From contig JBBHKE010000722.1 in NCBI GenBank assembly GCA_037447655.1, positions 273,234 to 337,233 on the forward strand: a DNA stretch of 64,000 nucleotides, given 5' to 3'. Shown one piece after another: positions 49,707 to 63,700 of the stretch (positions are counted from its first letter, which is position 1; the number at the start of each line of letters is the position of its first letter). The position numbers were made by a program, and so were the translations under genes. The stretch comes from Zygnema cylindricum (taxonomy: Eukaryota; Streptophyta; Zygnematophyceae; Zygnematales; Zygnemataceae). Below the pieces are notes generated by a model. It searched no databases and was not told the origin of the DNA. It worked only from the letters and a program-made list of their open reading frames with translations.

Positions 49707-51295
49707 AGCCATCCAAAGATCGGATGCCCTTTGTACTTGCAAATGAGGACATGCAAGTCCTTGAGTGAGATGGCGTAGGATGAAGTGCTTTGCCGCCATA
49801 TTGTTGAAGTCCCAGGTTTCAGTATCATTCTCCTTGTTCCTCGGAATAGGTGACATGAATGCCGAACCAATTCCTATTGGTGTGGGCGCCTCCTTCTCCT
49901 TTCCTTTGTCCACCACCTCTATTTCCTTTGTCTCCTCCGTTGAAGGTGGATCCTCTTTCCTGGTGAATCTGCTTCCTCCAAACCTAAGAGGGATTCCAAG
50001 ACTTGATGGACGCCCCAACCGTCCACTCAGTATCCCCCAAAATATTTTTTTGCATAGAGCTCCTATCATCATACTTTCCCAGTATATTGAAACTCTGGGA
50101 CCTCCATTGGCCCTCACAGTATGCAGATCCAAAAGAAGCTAATCTAGATAGTGCAGACTCCAAGTTGATATAAACCCAAATGACTGACCCCTTGACAGTC
50201 AAAACCCCAATATAGATTCAGCCCTGTGAAATAACACTTTCTGTGTGCTTAGTTCCACCACAGAATGCATAGTTAGAATATGAGATTTGGACACATTCAC
50301 CCACTTTGACTTTCCCTTAGAAATGCAGCCACCCAGGCAGACAAAAAAACTCTGACCGACTACACCCCTGTGTAGCCTAGATTCCCCTGAGTCTGGAGCA
50401 AAGAGAATCACTGAAAATGGTCAAGTAAATTGATAGTTATGGCTGGCCAAAGTTTGCTATTATAGAAGGTGCTCTCTGTTGAGGTAGCTACCTACCCAAA
50501 ATTTTCTAAGTCCTATTCCCCCTCTAAAACTCTATCTTATGAACTACGGTACCAATCAAATTGCTGTGTCGTACAGAAAAGTACAGGTGCCGGTGTACTT
50601 TCTGTACCGCTATTGTACAACATAGCCAAAATGTCGACACGTGTCAAATCAGGCTTTGTTCCCGTAGTCTCCGGAGTTCCCGTAATCTAATGTTATCACG
50701 CCACGTGTCATGTGACGTGGCAAAGACAGTAAAACGCTAAAAGTACATCTTCCGTGATCGCGGCGCCTATCGCGGTCGTCTGATCAAAACTGGCTATAAT
50801 CCTAGCCGCTAAAATTCGAAGCGCGGTATTTGTTTCGCTATCGAAACAAATGCGCGGTATTCGTTCCGTACTCCGTACCGTACTCCGTACTAAATTAAAC
50901 TGTATCTATGTACTAGTATCTATTTCCCGTTAAACGATTTAATCTACGTGTAACATTTTATATTGTTATCAAACCTGATAAATGTAACATTAGTTCTAGA
51001 ATTAACGGTTAAAGCTAACGGCTTCGTCGACTTGACGGACGGTAGGTATCAGGATCAATTCCTGGGTCCGTCAAGTATATTTTGGTAAATCTACCTAATC
51101 CACCCCCTATCTTCTCTAGAGAGTTTAGGTAGCCATGGCTCCAGCTCCCTTTCCAGCCTTCAGTGACTACAACAAGTGTGGGGGCTTGGTGAGGGGAGTT
51201 AGAGGCACACCACCTCAGCTTTTTTTCTATCCTAATACACACCTAGAAAATACTCAAATATCAACACTCCCCTTATTTTCTAGTCTATTTTCCTT

Positions 51296-53151
51296 TCAAC
51301 TTCCACAAACAAGTAAACAATTCTTTTTCCTTTTTCCTTTTCCTTTCATAAAACTTGAGAAAATACTCTTGTATTTAACACATTTGATTAAAAGAACTGA
51401 AATAATAATTGCATCACACATTTTATTTAACATCCCACTTTTTATAAATCTGAGCAAAGATTTTATCCACCTCATCACTTTTTCATCCACACACAAACTG
51501 ATTTCCCTCTTGCGATCCAAACAACCAGCCCCATACCCAACCTGCAACACATACCTGGATGATAACCCTTTTACAAGCACATCTTCACAAGCGACATCAC
51601 ACCAAGTAGTGATGTCAAATCCATCCACCCCCAAATATTTCCAACAAACACTAGTCCCCACTAAGTTCCTCATAAGATCTACATCTTCCGTACTCATATT
51701 TTTATCCATGATAATTATCCCATTTTCTGAACTTCCCTCACTCTCTCCCATGGAATTTTTTCCACTATCAGTTTCTGTTTTAATTCCCAATAAATATTTC
51801 TTCTCCCCTAAACCTTTAATCAAATATTTCTCTTCTCCCCTATCCTTTAAAACCCCCTCTAGAATTAATTCTCCCCTTTCCTGGAATCCGTTGAAGTCTC
51901 CCTTTCCGACCAGTTTTCTGTTTCCAAAATAACTATGAAACTATCCTCCACATTTTGAACTCCCTCAAGTATCTCCTCTCTCTTTACTTCCCTTATACCT
52001 CCAAAAACACATTGTTACTTTTGTGGAATTTCTGTGTGCTTTTCTCTCTTCCCTTTACTACTAATCCGGAGAAGCTCTAAAATATCTTCATCCTCTTTCT
52101 CCTTTTCCCCTTCGTCCTCCTCATCCACATTCCACCTTCTAAGTTTTTCCAAACAAGGACATTCCTCCATATAATGACCCGGTTCCCTACAAAAGAAGCA
52201 AACCCCTTTTTTCAAAGCTCCCGTGTCTTTTCCTCTCCCTCTTTTCTATCAAAGTTTTGATAAGGTTTACCTTTGTCTTTCTTCCTCTCATCACGCTTCA
52301 GCTCGTCACCACTGTTCCTCACATCACGCTTCCGCCAGTCACCACCAGCTGTAAATGCATTCACCCTGTCACTTCCCCTACGAAGCTCCAAACTGCTTTC
52401 CCTCACAAGAATTATCCCCATGGTAAAGCTCCACTTCCATGAGGAGCCATCCATTGCCTGCATACGACAAATGATGTTTTCGTACTCATATGGGAGTTTC
52501 ATAACTAGTGTATTAATCTTCCTTTCCTCAAATTCTACATATCCTGCACTAGTAATATCAACATATAACGTAGCAATATCATTGCAAAACTCTATCATGC
52601 TAAAGCCTTTATAAACCTAAGCTTCTATTTCCTGTTTTACTAATTGTTGCCTCTGAATAGTCTCACTCTTATAAAATTGACTTAGTGCTTCCCATATCTC
52701 TGAAGACTTGGTTAGACTTAAAAGAGTGATAGCTATGCACTTAGACACATATCTAAGTATGAGATGTTTTGCTATATTGTTTTTGTATTTTTCTGTCATT
52801 TTTTTCGGTTTTAATCCCTACAAGTGGTACGATAGTTGAGAGCCTAGCTCCCCTCACCATAGGTGTCCCTTTTTCCTTCTCCCCTATTTCCCCATCCAAG
52901 GAAAGGTTTTTCCTTTCACCTTCCGTTGCATCTGAACTCCGGTTGATATTCTGGGCAGCCTCAGATGATTCTTCATAGTAAGCTCCTCGAAAGCCAGGTG
53001 GCGGACATCTCACTTGTCGCGAAATAATTCCCCATAAGTGCTCCTCGAAAAGCAATCCCTCCATAGTAAACTCCCAATAAGTGAAGTATGTTCCAGCGAA
53101 CATAGGCACCCTAGATGGTGGGCCCATGACCTGAAACTCTGAGACCTCCAT
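51296..53151 (-). pseudogene. Degenerate Gag plus C-terminal domain of element E
   Basis: It starts MEVSEFQVMGPPSRVPMF at 53151. A frameshift near 52780 and stops near 52616 and 52212 break it; homology with the intact gag of F continues throughout. The zinc knuckle CFFCREPGHYMEEC is kept (about 52160-52200). A separate open segment 51823-51296 holds the C-terminal domain (NLVGTSVCWKYLGVDGFDIT, LCVDEKVMRW) with a Lys-rich end (KGKGKRKKN). In this copy the frame is continuous from IKGLGEKKY into that domain, showing that Gag and the domain were one polyprotein. Confidence 0.75.
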
Positions 53152-53369
53152 TGGCCCTCAAAGTATGCAGATCCAAAAGAAGCTAATCAAGATAGTGCCG
53201 ACTCCAAGTTGATATAAACTCAAATGACTGACCCCTTGACAGGCAGCACCCCAATATAGATTCACCCCATTGAAATAACACTCTCTGTGTGCTCAGTTCT
53301 AACACAGAATGCAAAGTTAGAATATAAGATTTGGACACATTCACCCACTTTGACTTTCCCTTAGAAATG

Positions 53370-56300
53370 TGTTGGAATTCAAGTATTTTCTAGGTCTAGA
53401 GATTGCAAAATAAAAAGCAAAATAGTAGATATTGACAGCCTGCCTCTAACTCCTCCTCAAGTCCCCACACTTGTCGCAGTCACTGAAGACTGAAGGAGGA
53501 GTTAGCCATGGCTGCCTGTGCTGTCTAGAGGGAGACAGACAGTTGTTTTATAGGGGGTTTTCTCTAAAACAAAGTTTTGCCAGGTCCAGGATTTGATCCT
53601 GGTACCTGCCACATGTCACACCCGCGATAGCCGGTAGTCTTATCCAGATAGTCTAAATTGTATTAGATATTAAGAGGTATGATATTTATTTAAATAGTTA
53701 CTATAAGAATAATTCATTTAACTAGAACTATATGCATACTGCATAGAAACAGTTGTGGAAAGTACGACGTACGGTACGATTACGAAATAAATACCGCGCG
53801 GTTTGTTTGACGCCGGAAAGAATACCACGCAGGTATTTATGACGGCCACGATTGAAATCCAAATTTGATCAGACGGCCGCGAAGGATGCCGAGATCGCGG
53901 CGTACGATTTTGGCGGTTTGCGATCACCGCCACATTAAGTGACACGTGGTAACACTACATTGGATTGCGGCAACTCCGGAGATTACGGGAACAAATCCGG
54001 ATATGACACGTGTCAACATTTTTGCCATGTCGTACAATGGCCGTACATAAAGTACACCGGCACCTGTACTTTTATGTACGATACAGTAATTTGATTGGTG
54101 CCGTACTTCAGTAGATAGAGTTTTAGAGAGGGAATATGACTTAGATAAATTTTGGGTAGGCAGCTGCCTCTCCCAGAGAGCACCCTGTATAAATGGCAAA
54201 CTTTGGCCAGCCATAACTATTAATTTACTTGACCATTTTCAGTGATTCTTTTTGCTGCGGACTCAAGGGAGTCTAGGCTACACAAGGGTGTAGTCGGTCA
54301 GAGTTTTTGTCTGCCAGGGTGGCTGTATTTCTAAGGGAAAGTCAAAGTGGGTGAATGTGTCCAAATCTCATATTCTAACTTTGCATTCTATGGTGGAACT
54401 GAGCACACAGAAAGTGTTATTTCACAGGGGTGAATCTATATTGGGGTTCTGACTGTCAAGGGGTCAGTCACTTGGGTTTATATTAACTTGGAGTCGGCAC
54501 TATCTAGATTAGCTTCTTTTGGATCTGCATACTCTGAGGGCCAATGGAGGTCTCAGAGTTTCAGGTTATGGGCCCACCATCTAGGGTGCCTATGTTTGAT
54601 GGAACAGGCTTCACGTATTGGGCGTTTACAATGGAGGGATTGCTTTTCGAGAAGCACTTATGGGGAATTGTTGCGGGACAAGTGAGATGTCCGCCACCTA
54701 GCTTTGGAGGAGCTTACTACGGAGAATCATCTGAGACTGTCCAGAATATCACCCGGAGTTCAGATGCAACGGAAGGTGAAGGGAAAAACCTTTCCGTGGA
54801 TGGGGAAATAGGGGAGAAGGAAAAAGGGACACCTATGGTGAGGGGAGCTAGGCTTTCAGCTATGGTACCACATGTAGGGATTAAAATTGAAGAAAATGAT
54901 AGGAAAATATGGGAATACAAAAACACTATAGCAAAACATCTCATACTTAGATATGTGTCTAAGTCGATAGCTATCACTCTTTTAAGTCTAACCAAGTCTT
55001 CAGAGATATGGGAAGCACTAACTCAGATTTATAAGAGTGAGACAATTCAGAGGCAGCAATTAGTAAAACAAGAAATAGATGCCTACGTTTATAAAGGCGG
55101 TAGCATGATAGAGTTCTGTAATGATATTGCTGCGTTATATGTTGAGCTTACTAGTGCGGGATATGTAGAATCTGAGGAGAGTAAGATTAATACACTAATT
55201 ATGAAACTCCCAGATGAGTACGAAAACATAATTTGTCGTATGCAGGCAATGGATGGCTCCTCATGGACTTGGAGCTTTACCATGGGGATAATTCTTGTGA
55301 GGGAAAGCACTTTGGAGCTTCGTAGGGGAAAGGACAGGGTCAATGCATTTTCAGCTGGTGGTGATTGGCGGAATCGTGATGAGAGGAACGGCGGTGACGA
55401 GCGGAAGCGTGATGAGAAGAACGGTGGTGACGAGCGGAAGCGTGATGAGAGAAAGAAAGACAAAGGTAAACCTTATCGAAACTTTGGTGGAAAGAGAGGG
55501 AGAGGAAAAGGCACGGGAGCTTTGAAAAAAGGGGTTTGCTTCTTTTGTAGGGAACCGGGTCATTATATGGAGGAATGCCCTTGTTTGGAAAAACTTAGAA
55601 GTTGGAATGTGGATGAGGAGGACGAAGAGGAAGAGGAGAAAGAGGATGAAGAAAAATTGGAGCTTCTTCACATCGGTAGAATGGGGAAGGGAGAAAAGTA
55701 CACAGAAATTGCTCGAAGGCAACAGTGTGCTTTTGGAGGTATAAGGGAAGTAAAGAGAGAAGAGGTACTTGAGGATGTCAAGGAGTGTAGAGTATATGAT
55801 TTAGAAATGAGAAAGTTAGATCTAGGATCCATAAGTGAAAACGGGAAAGATAAAATTAATGAGGATAATTTTATACACAATAGGGAAACAGAAAACTGGT
55901 CGGAAAGGGAGACTTCAACGGATTCCGAGGAAAGGGGAGAAGTGAAACTCGAAGAGGTTTTAAAGGATAGGGGAGAAGAGAAATATTTGATTAAAGGTTT
56001 AGGGGAGAAGAAATATTAATTGGGAACTAAATTAGAAAGTAATAGTGGAAAGAATTCCATGGGAGAGAGTGAGGGAAGTTCAGAAAATGGGGGTAATTAT
56101 CATGGATAAAAATATGAGTACGAAAGATATAGATCTTATGAGGAACTTAGTGGGGACTAGTGGTTTTTGGGAATATTTGGGGGTGGATGGATTTGACATC
56201 ACTACTTGGTGTGACGAAGATGTGCTTGTAAAAGGGTTAGCATCTAGGTGTATGTTGCAGATTGGAAATGGGGCTGGCTATTTGGATCGCAAGAGGGAAA

Positions 56301-57739
56301 TCGGTTTGTGTGTGGATGAAAGAGTGATGAAGTGGAAAAAATCTTTGCTTGAATTTAAGAAAAATGGGATGTTAAATAAAATGTGTGATATAATTATCAT
56401 TTCAGTTCATTTAATGCACTGTGTTAAATACTTAAGTTTTATGAAAGGAAAAGGAAAAAGGAAAAAGAAAAGGAAAAAGGGGAGGGGATGTTTGTTTACT
56501 TGTTTGTGGGAGTTGAAAGAAAAATAGACTAGAAAATAAGGGGAGTGTTGGAATTCAAGTATTTTCTAGGTCTAGAGATTGCAAAATAAAAAGCAAAATA
56601 GTAGATATTGACAGCCTGCCTCTAACTCCTCTTCAAGTCCCCACACTTGTCGCAGTCACTGAAGACTGAAGGAGGAGTTAGCCATGGCTGCCTGTGCTGT
56701 CTAGAGGGAGACAGACAGTTGTTTTATAGGGGGTTTTCTCTAAAAAAAAGTTTTGCCAGGTCCAGGATTTGATCCTGGTACCTGCCACATGTCACACCCG
56801 CGATAGCCGGTAGTCTTATCCAGATAGTCTAAATTGTATTAGATATTAAGAGGTATGATATTTATTTAAATAGTTACTATAAGAATAATTCATTTAACTA
56901 GAACTATATGCATACTGCATAGAAACAGTTGTGGAAAGTACGACGTACGGTACGATTACGAAATAAATACCGCGCGGTTTGTTTGACGCCGGAAAGAATA
57001 CCACGCAGGTATTTATGACGGCCACGATTGAAATCCAAATTTGATCAGACGGCCGCGAAGGATGCCGAGATCGCGGCGTACGATTTTGGCGGTTTGCGAT
57101 CACCGCCACATTAAGTGACACGTGGTAACACTACATTGGATTGCGGCAACTCCGGAGATTACGGGAACAAATCCGGATATGACACGTGTCGACATTTTTG
57201 CCATGTCGTACAATGGCCGTACATAAAGTACACCGGCACCTGTACTTTTATGTACGATACAGTAATTTGATTGGTGCCGTACTTCAGAAGATAGAGTTTT
57301 AGAGAGGGAATAGGACTTAGATAAATTTTGGGTAGGCAGCTGCCTCTCCCAGAGAGCACCCTGTATAAATGGCAAACTTTGGCCAGCCATAACTATTAAT
57401 TTACTTGACCATTTTCAGTGATTCTTTTTGCTGCGGACTCAAGGGAGTCTAGGCTACACACGGGTGTAGTCGGTCAGAGTTTTTGTCTGCCAGGGTGGCT
57501 GTATTTCTAAGGGAAAGTCAAAGTGGGTGAATGTGTCCAAATCTCATATTCTAACTTTGCATTCTATGGTGGAACTGAGCACACAGAAAGTGTTATTTCA
57601 CAGGGGTGAATCTATATTGGGGTTCTGACTGTCAAGGGGTCAGTCACTTGGGTTTATATTAACTTGGAGTCGGCACTATCTAGATTAGCTTCTTTTGGAT
57701 CTGCATACTCTGAGGGCCAATGGAGGTCTCAGAGTTTCA
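53370..57739 (+). mobile_element. Complete young Gag-only copia element F
   Basis: Two LTRs of 1194 bp each (53370-54563, 56546-57739) begin TGTTGGAATTC and end GAGTTTCA, and a perfect 5-bp duplication AAATG flanks the element (53365-53369, 57740-57744). By eye I find about six differences between the LTRs, so it inserted recently. The primer-binding site is 54564-54578 and a polypurine tract AAAATAAGGGGAG precedes the 3' LTR. The internal part encodes only Gag and a broken C-terminal domain, so it needs another copia element for protease, integrase and RT. It sits inside the 5' LTR of element E. Confidence 0.93.
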
Positions 57740-60700
57740 AAATGCAGCCACCTTGGCAGACAAATATTCTGACCGACTACACCCTTGTGTAGCCTGGACT
57801 CTCTTGAGTCCGCAACAAAGAGAATCACTGAAAATGGTCAAGTAATTTGATAGTTATGGCTAGCCAAAGTTTGCCATTTATACAAGGTGCTCTCTGGGAG
57901 AGGCAGCTACCTACCCAAAATTTTCTAAGTCCTATTTCTCCTCTAAAACTCTATCTTATGAAGTACGACACCAATCAAATTAATGTGTCGTACAGAAAAG
58001 TACAGGTGTCGGTGTACTTTCTGTACGGCCATTCTACAACATGGCCAAAATGTCTACACATGTCGAATCAGGATTTGTTCCCGTAATCACCAGAGTTCTC
58101 GTAATTCAATGTTATCACGCCACATGTCATTTGACGTGGCAAAGACCGTAAAACGCCAAAAGTACATCTTCCGTGATCTGGCGCCTATCGCGGCCGTCTA
58201 ATCAAAACTGGCTATAATCCTAGCTGCTAAAATTTTAAGCGCGGTATTTGTTTCGCTATCGCAACAAATGCGCGGTATTCGTTCCGTACTCCGTACCGTA
58301 CTCCGTACTAAATTAAACTGTATCTATGTACTAGTATCTATTTCCCGTTAAACGATTTAATCTACGTGTAACATTTTATATTGTTATCAAACTTGATAAA
58401 TGGAACATTAGTTCTAGACTTAACGGTTAAAGCTAACGGCTACCTCGACTTGACGGACGTTAGGTACCACGATCAATTCCTGGGTCCGTCAAGTATATTT
58501 TGGTAAATCTACCTAATCCACCCTTTGTCTTCTCTAAAGAGTTTAGGTAGCCATGGCTCAAGCTCCTTTTCCAGCCTTTGGTGACTACAACAAGTGTGGG
58601 GGCTTGGTGAGTGGAGTTAGAGGCAGACCACCTCAGCTCTTTTTCTATCCTAATACAGACCTAGAAAATACTGAAATATCAACATATATGAAGCCAGGTC
58701 CATTAAAGATTCGTACCCAAGAGTGTGGGCCCATAACCTGAAACTCTGAGACCTCCAAAAGTCCTCGGAATGGATAGCTTCCAAGAAGCCTCTTGGATAA
58801 CCCTGACCCCTTTGTTTTCAGCAAGAACAACTGCCACCCTGGCAGACAAAAACTCTGACCACCTTCACCCTTGTAAATGCAAGACTCCCCTGAGTCGATA
58901 GCAAAAAGAATCTCTAAATTTGCTCCCCTGAGCAGTAATTTATGGAGGGTCAAAGTTGACCTTTTGTACAGAAGCTCTCTGGGATAGAGGGTCCCATCTC
59001 CTAATTTTTATAAGCCCTATCTCTCTCACAGACTCTATCTACTGATGTACGGAGCCAATCATATTCCACTTCCATACCCAAAAGTACAGTTGTTGATGTA
59101 CTTTTTGTACGAACAATGTACGACATGCCTAAATGTTGACACGTGGTATATCCGGATTTGCTCCCTTAATCCTCGGAGATGCCTCGATCCAATGTTATTC
59201 CGCCACGTGTCATCCGATGTGGCGATGACCACAAACCGCCGAAATCCACTTTCGCGATTTCGGCGTTCATTCTGGCCGTCCGATTGAATTCACATTTAAT
59301 CGTAGCCGTAATAAATACTTGCGCGGTATTCGTTTCGCTAAAGAAACAAATGCGCGGTATTCGATTCTTATCCGTACCGTGATCCGTACTTTTACATTAC
59401 TGGATCTATGTATCCCTTAAATAGTTTCAGTTAAATGAATTATCCTACTTAGTAATGTTTAAGTAAATATCAAACCCTATGGTATGTAACACTAGGTCTA
59501 GACTTAACAGATAAGGCTACCGGCTACTTACTGTCCGGCAAGTTCCAGGATCAAATCCTGGTGGCAGCATATATCGTTTTAGTAAATAAACCCCTAAAGA
59601 TAAATAAACTAATATATATATTTCCCGTAAACCTCTGGATAGCCTGGGTAGCCATGGCTCTAGCTTCCTCTCCAATTTCTCAGTGATTGCGACAAGTTTG
59701 AGAGTTGGAGAGAGAAGTTAGAGGTAGACTGCCTTGACTTCTTTCTATATTTCTATTTAGACCTAGAAAATACTTTAAACGGACCATTAATTTTTACAGG
59801 GTATGCGTGAAAATAGGGGTAAGAAACCGGCTCGTCTTTCTTTTGATGGTAAGGGGAATGTGGAGAATTTGTAGAAACTAATGGTTTTATTAGTATTTTC
59901 TAGGTCTGAAAAGAAATATAGAAGTCGAGGCAGTCTATCTCTAACTTCTCTCTCCAACTCTCAAACTTGTCGCAGTCACTGAGAAATTGGAGAGGAAGCT
60001 AGAGCCATGGCTACCTTGGCTATCCTGAGGTTTACGGGAATTTTATATTAGGGTTTATATATTTAATTAAAATGTATGTGCCGGCGGCAGGATTTGATCC
60101 TTGTACCTGCCGGCCGGCAGACACGAAGTAGCCGGTAGCCTTAGCCGTTTAATCTAGCGGTAGTGTTACCTAGCATATAGTTTGATAATTATTTACATAT
60201 GTATACAAGCGATAAACCATTTAACTGAAATGAATTACGGGATACATAGATCCAGTAATATATAAATGTACGACTTACGGTACGGACAAAAATCGGTACC
60301 GCGCATTTGTTTCGTAAAAGAAACAAATACCGCGCATGTATTTATTACGGCTACGATTAAAGCCGAATTTAATCGGACGGCCGGGATTAGCGCCGAGATC
60401 GCGGAGGAAGATTTCGGCGGTTTGTGGCCTTCGCCACATCGGATGACGCGTGGCGAAATTCCGTTGGATTGTGGAATCTCCGGAGATTATGGCACCGAAT
60501 CCGAATCTGACATGTGTCGACATTTTGGCCATGTCGTACAATGTCCGTACATAAAGTACACCGGCAACTGTACTTTTGCGTACGGAACTCAATTCTGATT
60601 GGTTCCGTACATCAGTAGATAGAGTCTGTCAGAGAGATAGGACTTAGAAAAATTAGAAGATAGGACCCCCTCTCCCAGAGAGCTTCTGTACAAAAGGTCA

Positions 60701-63700
60701 ACTTTGACCCTCCATAACTTACTGCTCAGGGGAGCAAATTCAGAGATTCTTTTTGCTATCGACTCAGGGGAGTCTTGTCTTCACAGGGGTGAAGTTGGTC
60801 AGAGTTTTTGTCTGCCAGGGTGGCAGTTATTTTTGCTTAAACACAAAGGGGTCAGGATTATCCTAGAGGCTTCTTGGAAGCTGTCCACTCTGAGGACTTA
60901 TGGAGGTCTCAGAGTTTCAGAATTCATATTATTTTATTTTGGGGGAGAGGGAGGATGATTTCCTTTTATAGCAATCAATATGCGATAATATGTCTGGCGA
61001 TCCGCAATCATACATGGAAGCACGTAAATCATGTGATTGGGAGACACATTGGAAACCGACGTGGGAAAGAGAACTCAACCGAACATTTGAGGAGGTAAGT
61101 TTACCGGAGGGTAAAAAGGCTATTGATGCGAAGTGGATTTTTAAAACCAAAACTGGTGCATCGGGGGAAGTAGTTAAACATAAGGTTCGGCTAGTTTGGA
61201 TGGGCTTTCAACAAATGGAAGGGATAGATTATACAGAGACATATGCACTGGTTGTTAAGTTTGATTCATTAAGGATGATTATTGCTATTGCCGCTGGCAG
61301 TAAGAAGCACATTCACCAAATGGACGTAGAGACGACGTTTTTGAATGGTGACTTAGAGGAGGAGGTCTATATTAAGGTTCCGGAAGGAGTAGTGTCGAAG
61401 GAGGGAAAGGTCTGGCGGCTGCGAAAGTCTTTGTACGGACTAAAGCAAGCACCAAGGACTTGGTATTTACGATTACACAAGGTCCTTACCGAATTTGGAT
61501 TCGTACGAACAGTTTCAGTTTCTGGAGTTTTCGTCAAAGGTGAGGGGGAGGATCAAATCATATTTTCTGTGTATGTGGATGTTTTTTTGATGATATGTGA
61601 CAAATTGACGCGAATCGCTGAATTGAAGGAGTACGTGCGACTCCGTTTAAAAGTCACAAATTTGGGGGAAGTACGATACATTCTTAAAGTGGAAGTTTTG
61701 AGGTACGATAATGAAGTTATTAAATTGTCGCAAGCGCAATATTGTAAAGAAGTACTAACAAAATTTGCTATGTTGGATTCTAAGCCCGTTTTGACACCAC
61801 TGGATTCCAAACTTCAATATCACAAATTTGAGGAGGAGGAAACTGTCCACGTGCCCTATCGTGAAGCCGTTGGAAGTTTAATGTATTTAAGTGTGGCCAC
61901 GCGACCGGATATTTTGGCTGCAGTTTCTGTCGTGAGCCGATTTTGTCAGGCTCCTAAAAAGATTTGTTGGGAGGCCGTGAAGAGGATATTTCGTTACCTT
62001 GTAGGTACGGTCGAGATTGGTTTATTGTTCCGATCTTGACGGACATCTTTGGAGTGCATGGGATATTGTGACGCAGGTTGGGGTGGAGATTTTGATACCG
62101 GAAAGTCAACGTTTGGATATGATTTTGTCTTTGGTGGTGCGGCAATTTCTTGGAGTTCGCGACTCCAGCCAACTGTCGCATTAAGTTTAACTGAAGCAAT
62201 GTATATGGTTGCGTGTCATACGTCTAAGGCGTCGATTTGGATTAAGGAACTACTTCGAGAATTGGGGATTTCAATTGGCTGTAAGAAAATATTTTCTAAC
62301 AGCATGAGTTCGATGGCACCAAGAAGAATCCTGCTTTCACAAGAGGACAAAACATATTAGGATTCAGTACACCGTACGTATTGGTCACGGCCGAAGTTGA
62401 TTTTTTGATGTTTCACGTTGGAGGAAGGTGCGGATATGTTAATGGCATGACGATGATGTGACGGGGAGACCAAGTGGGTTTGATATGATATTTCAAGCCA
62501 GAGGGGATTTTAAGTCAGGTGTAAACAGCCGTACCTATCGCGCGGCTGACTATTCCGTCTTATTCAGTCAAAGTTGTAGTCGGCTGTCGCGGTCTGTCGC
62601 GCGGCTGGCTATTTTGTCATTACGCTAAGTTAGTGGTCCCGGGTGGTTTTCTTTAGTCGTGTAGTGGATTGTAGTTTTCTTGGATTCTTGGAGATTCAGT
62701 TTCACTACGACCAGGTTATGTTTCGTTTGGTGTGTACGGTACGTAGGTTCGTTTTGTCTTTAGTTGGTTTTGATTGTACGTGTTAGTTGTACCGGCAGTT
62801 TTTCGTGTTTCGCTGTTGACGCAATTTGACTTGTACGCACTTAGTGCGCACTATATGATTTGGGTTGATTTGTAGTTTGAAGTAGTGACGTCACACTAAA
62901 TATACTATATACTGCAGCTTAGAGGGAGTAGGAAGTTAGTCATTTAATGGGAGAAAATGTCTATGAAATATATTGGCTTTTGTAGACAACTCTCTCTCGT
63001 GTGAAATATGTGAATGCTTGCGCTGTAGTCTTGCACTCTGATTTTTTGTGTGAGATCGTATCAAGTACGACAAAGCTGACGGATGTTAGTAGATCGTTAT
63101 TGCCTTTGCTATTCTCAGTTGGCTTTGCCTCTTTGTCCCTTCCTTTCCTGTTCTCACATCTTGTGTCCCTTATCCAGTTGTTTAGCTCTTGCAGTCTTTC
63201 ACCTATTCGGTTGTCTCCCTCTCACAATGGAATTCTTTTGCAGTGGCACTGGCGCCGGGCTTCATAGATCCAGAGAAGTGAAGCTGAATGGTCAAAACCC
63301 TCCTCTTGAACAAACCAATAAGCTGCGAGGGCCACACGTGTCTAAGCATGAGCGAGTTGCAAAAGAGCTCCAGAAGGATGAATATGTCTTCGTGGAGAAC
63401 GCGTTCCTTGTCCTGGAAAATGTAGGTGGAACGCGTCGCGAGGGAGTCTCTTCACATATTCAGAGGGTCGTGGGTAAGAAATTAGTCGCTCGTTGTCGAG
63501 TCACGACAAAATGCTCTTGTCTCATGCATCAACTGTTTTACTGCCAAATAGGAATCATAAAAGAGGAGTTCACACACGTGTGCCTCTTCATTTTGCTTAA
63601 AATTCCCTGTCTGGCAGATTCCGTTTTTTCGAGCTTTTGACTTGTAAATAAACACATCTTTGAGTTGTGTCAGTTTCTTTTCTGCCATTGTCGGACTTGT

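Larger units (their letters stand above)
50088..58684 (-). mobile_element. Gag-only copia element E (family 2), split by element F
   Basis: The 3' LTR is 50088-51266 (1179 bp). The 5' LTR is 53132-53369 plus 57745-58684 (1178 bp once F and one AAATG are removed). Both have TG...CA ends and the whole is flanked by TATAT. The internal region is only about 1.9 kb, bounded by the primer-binding site at 53117-53131 and a polypurine tract next to 51266 (GAAAATAAGGGGAG on the minus strand). It encodes Gag with a C-terminal extension and no protease, integrase or RT. Confidence 0.9.
49707..59798 (-). mobile_element. Copia element D (family 1), truncated and split by element E
   Basis: Reading on the minus strand, the 5' LTR is 59798-58739 (1060 bp), then the primer-binding site, then gag 58738-58690, which resumes at 50082-49707 after a foreign block. 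The block is element E (50088-58684), flanked by TATAT on both sides (50083-50087, 58685-58689). D's gag stops at 49707 inside the UBN2-like region, so the 3' end is lost by deletion or rearrangement. The gag part (MSPIPRNKENDTETWDFN) matches element A closely. Confidence 0.85.
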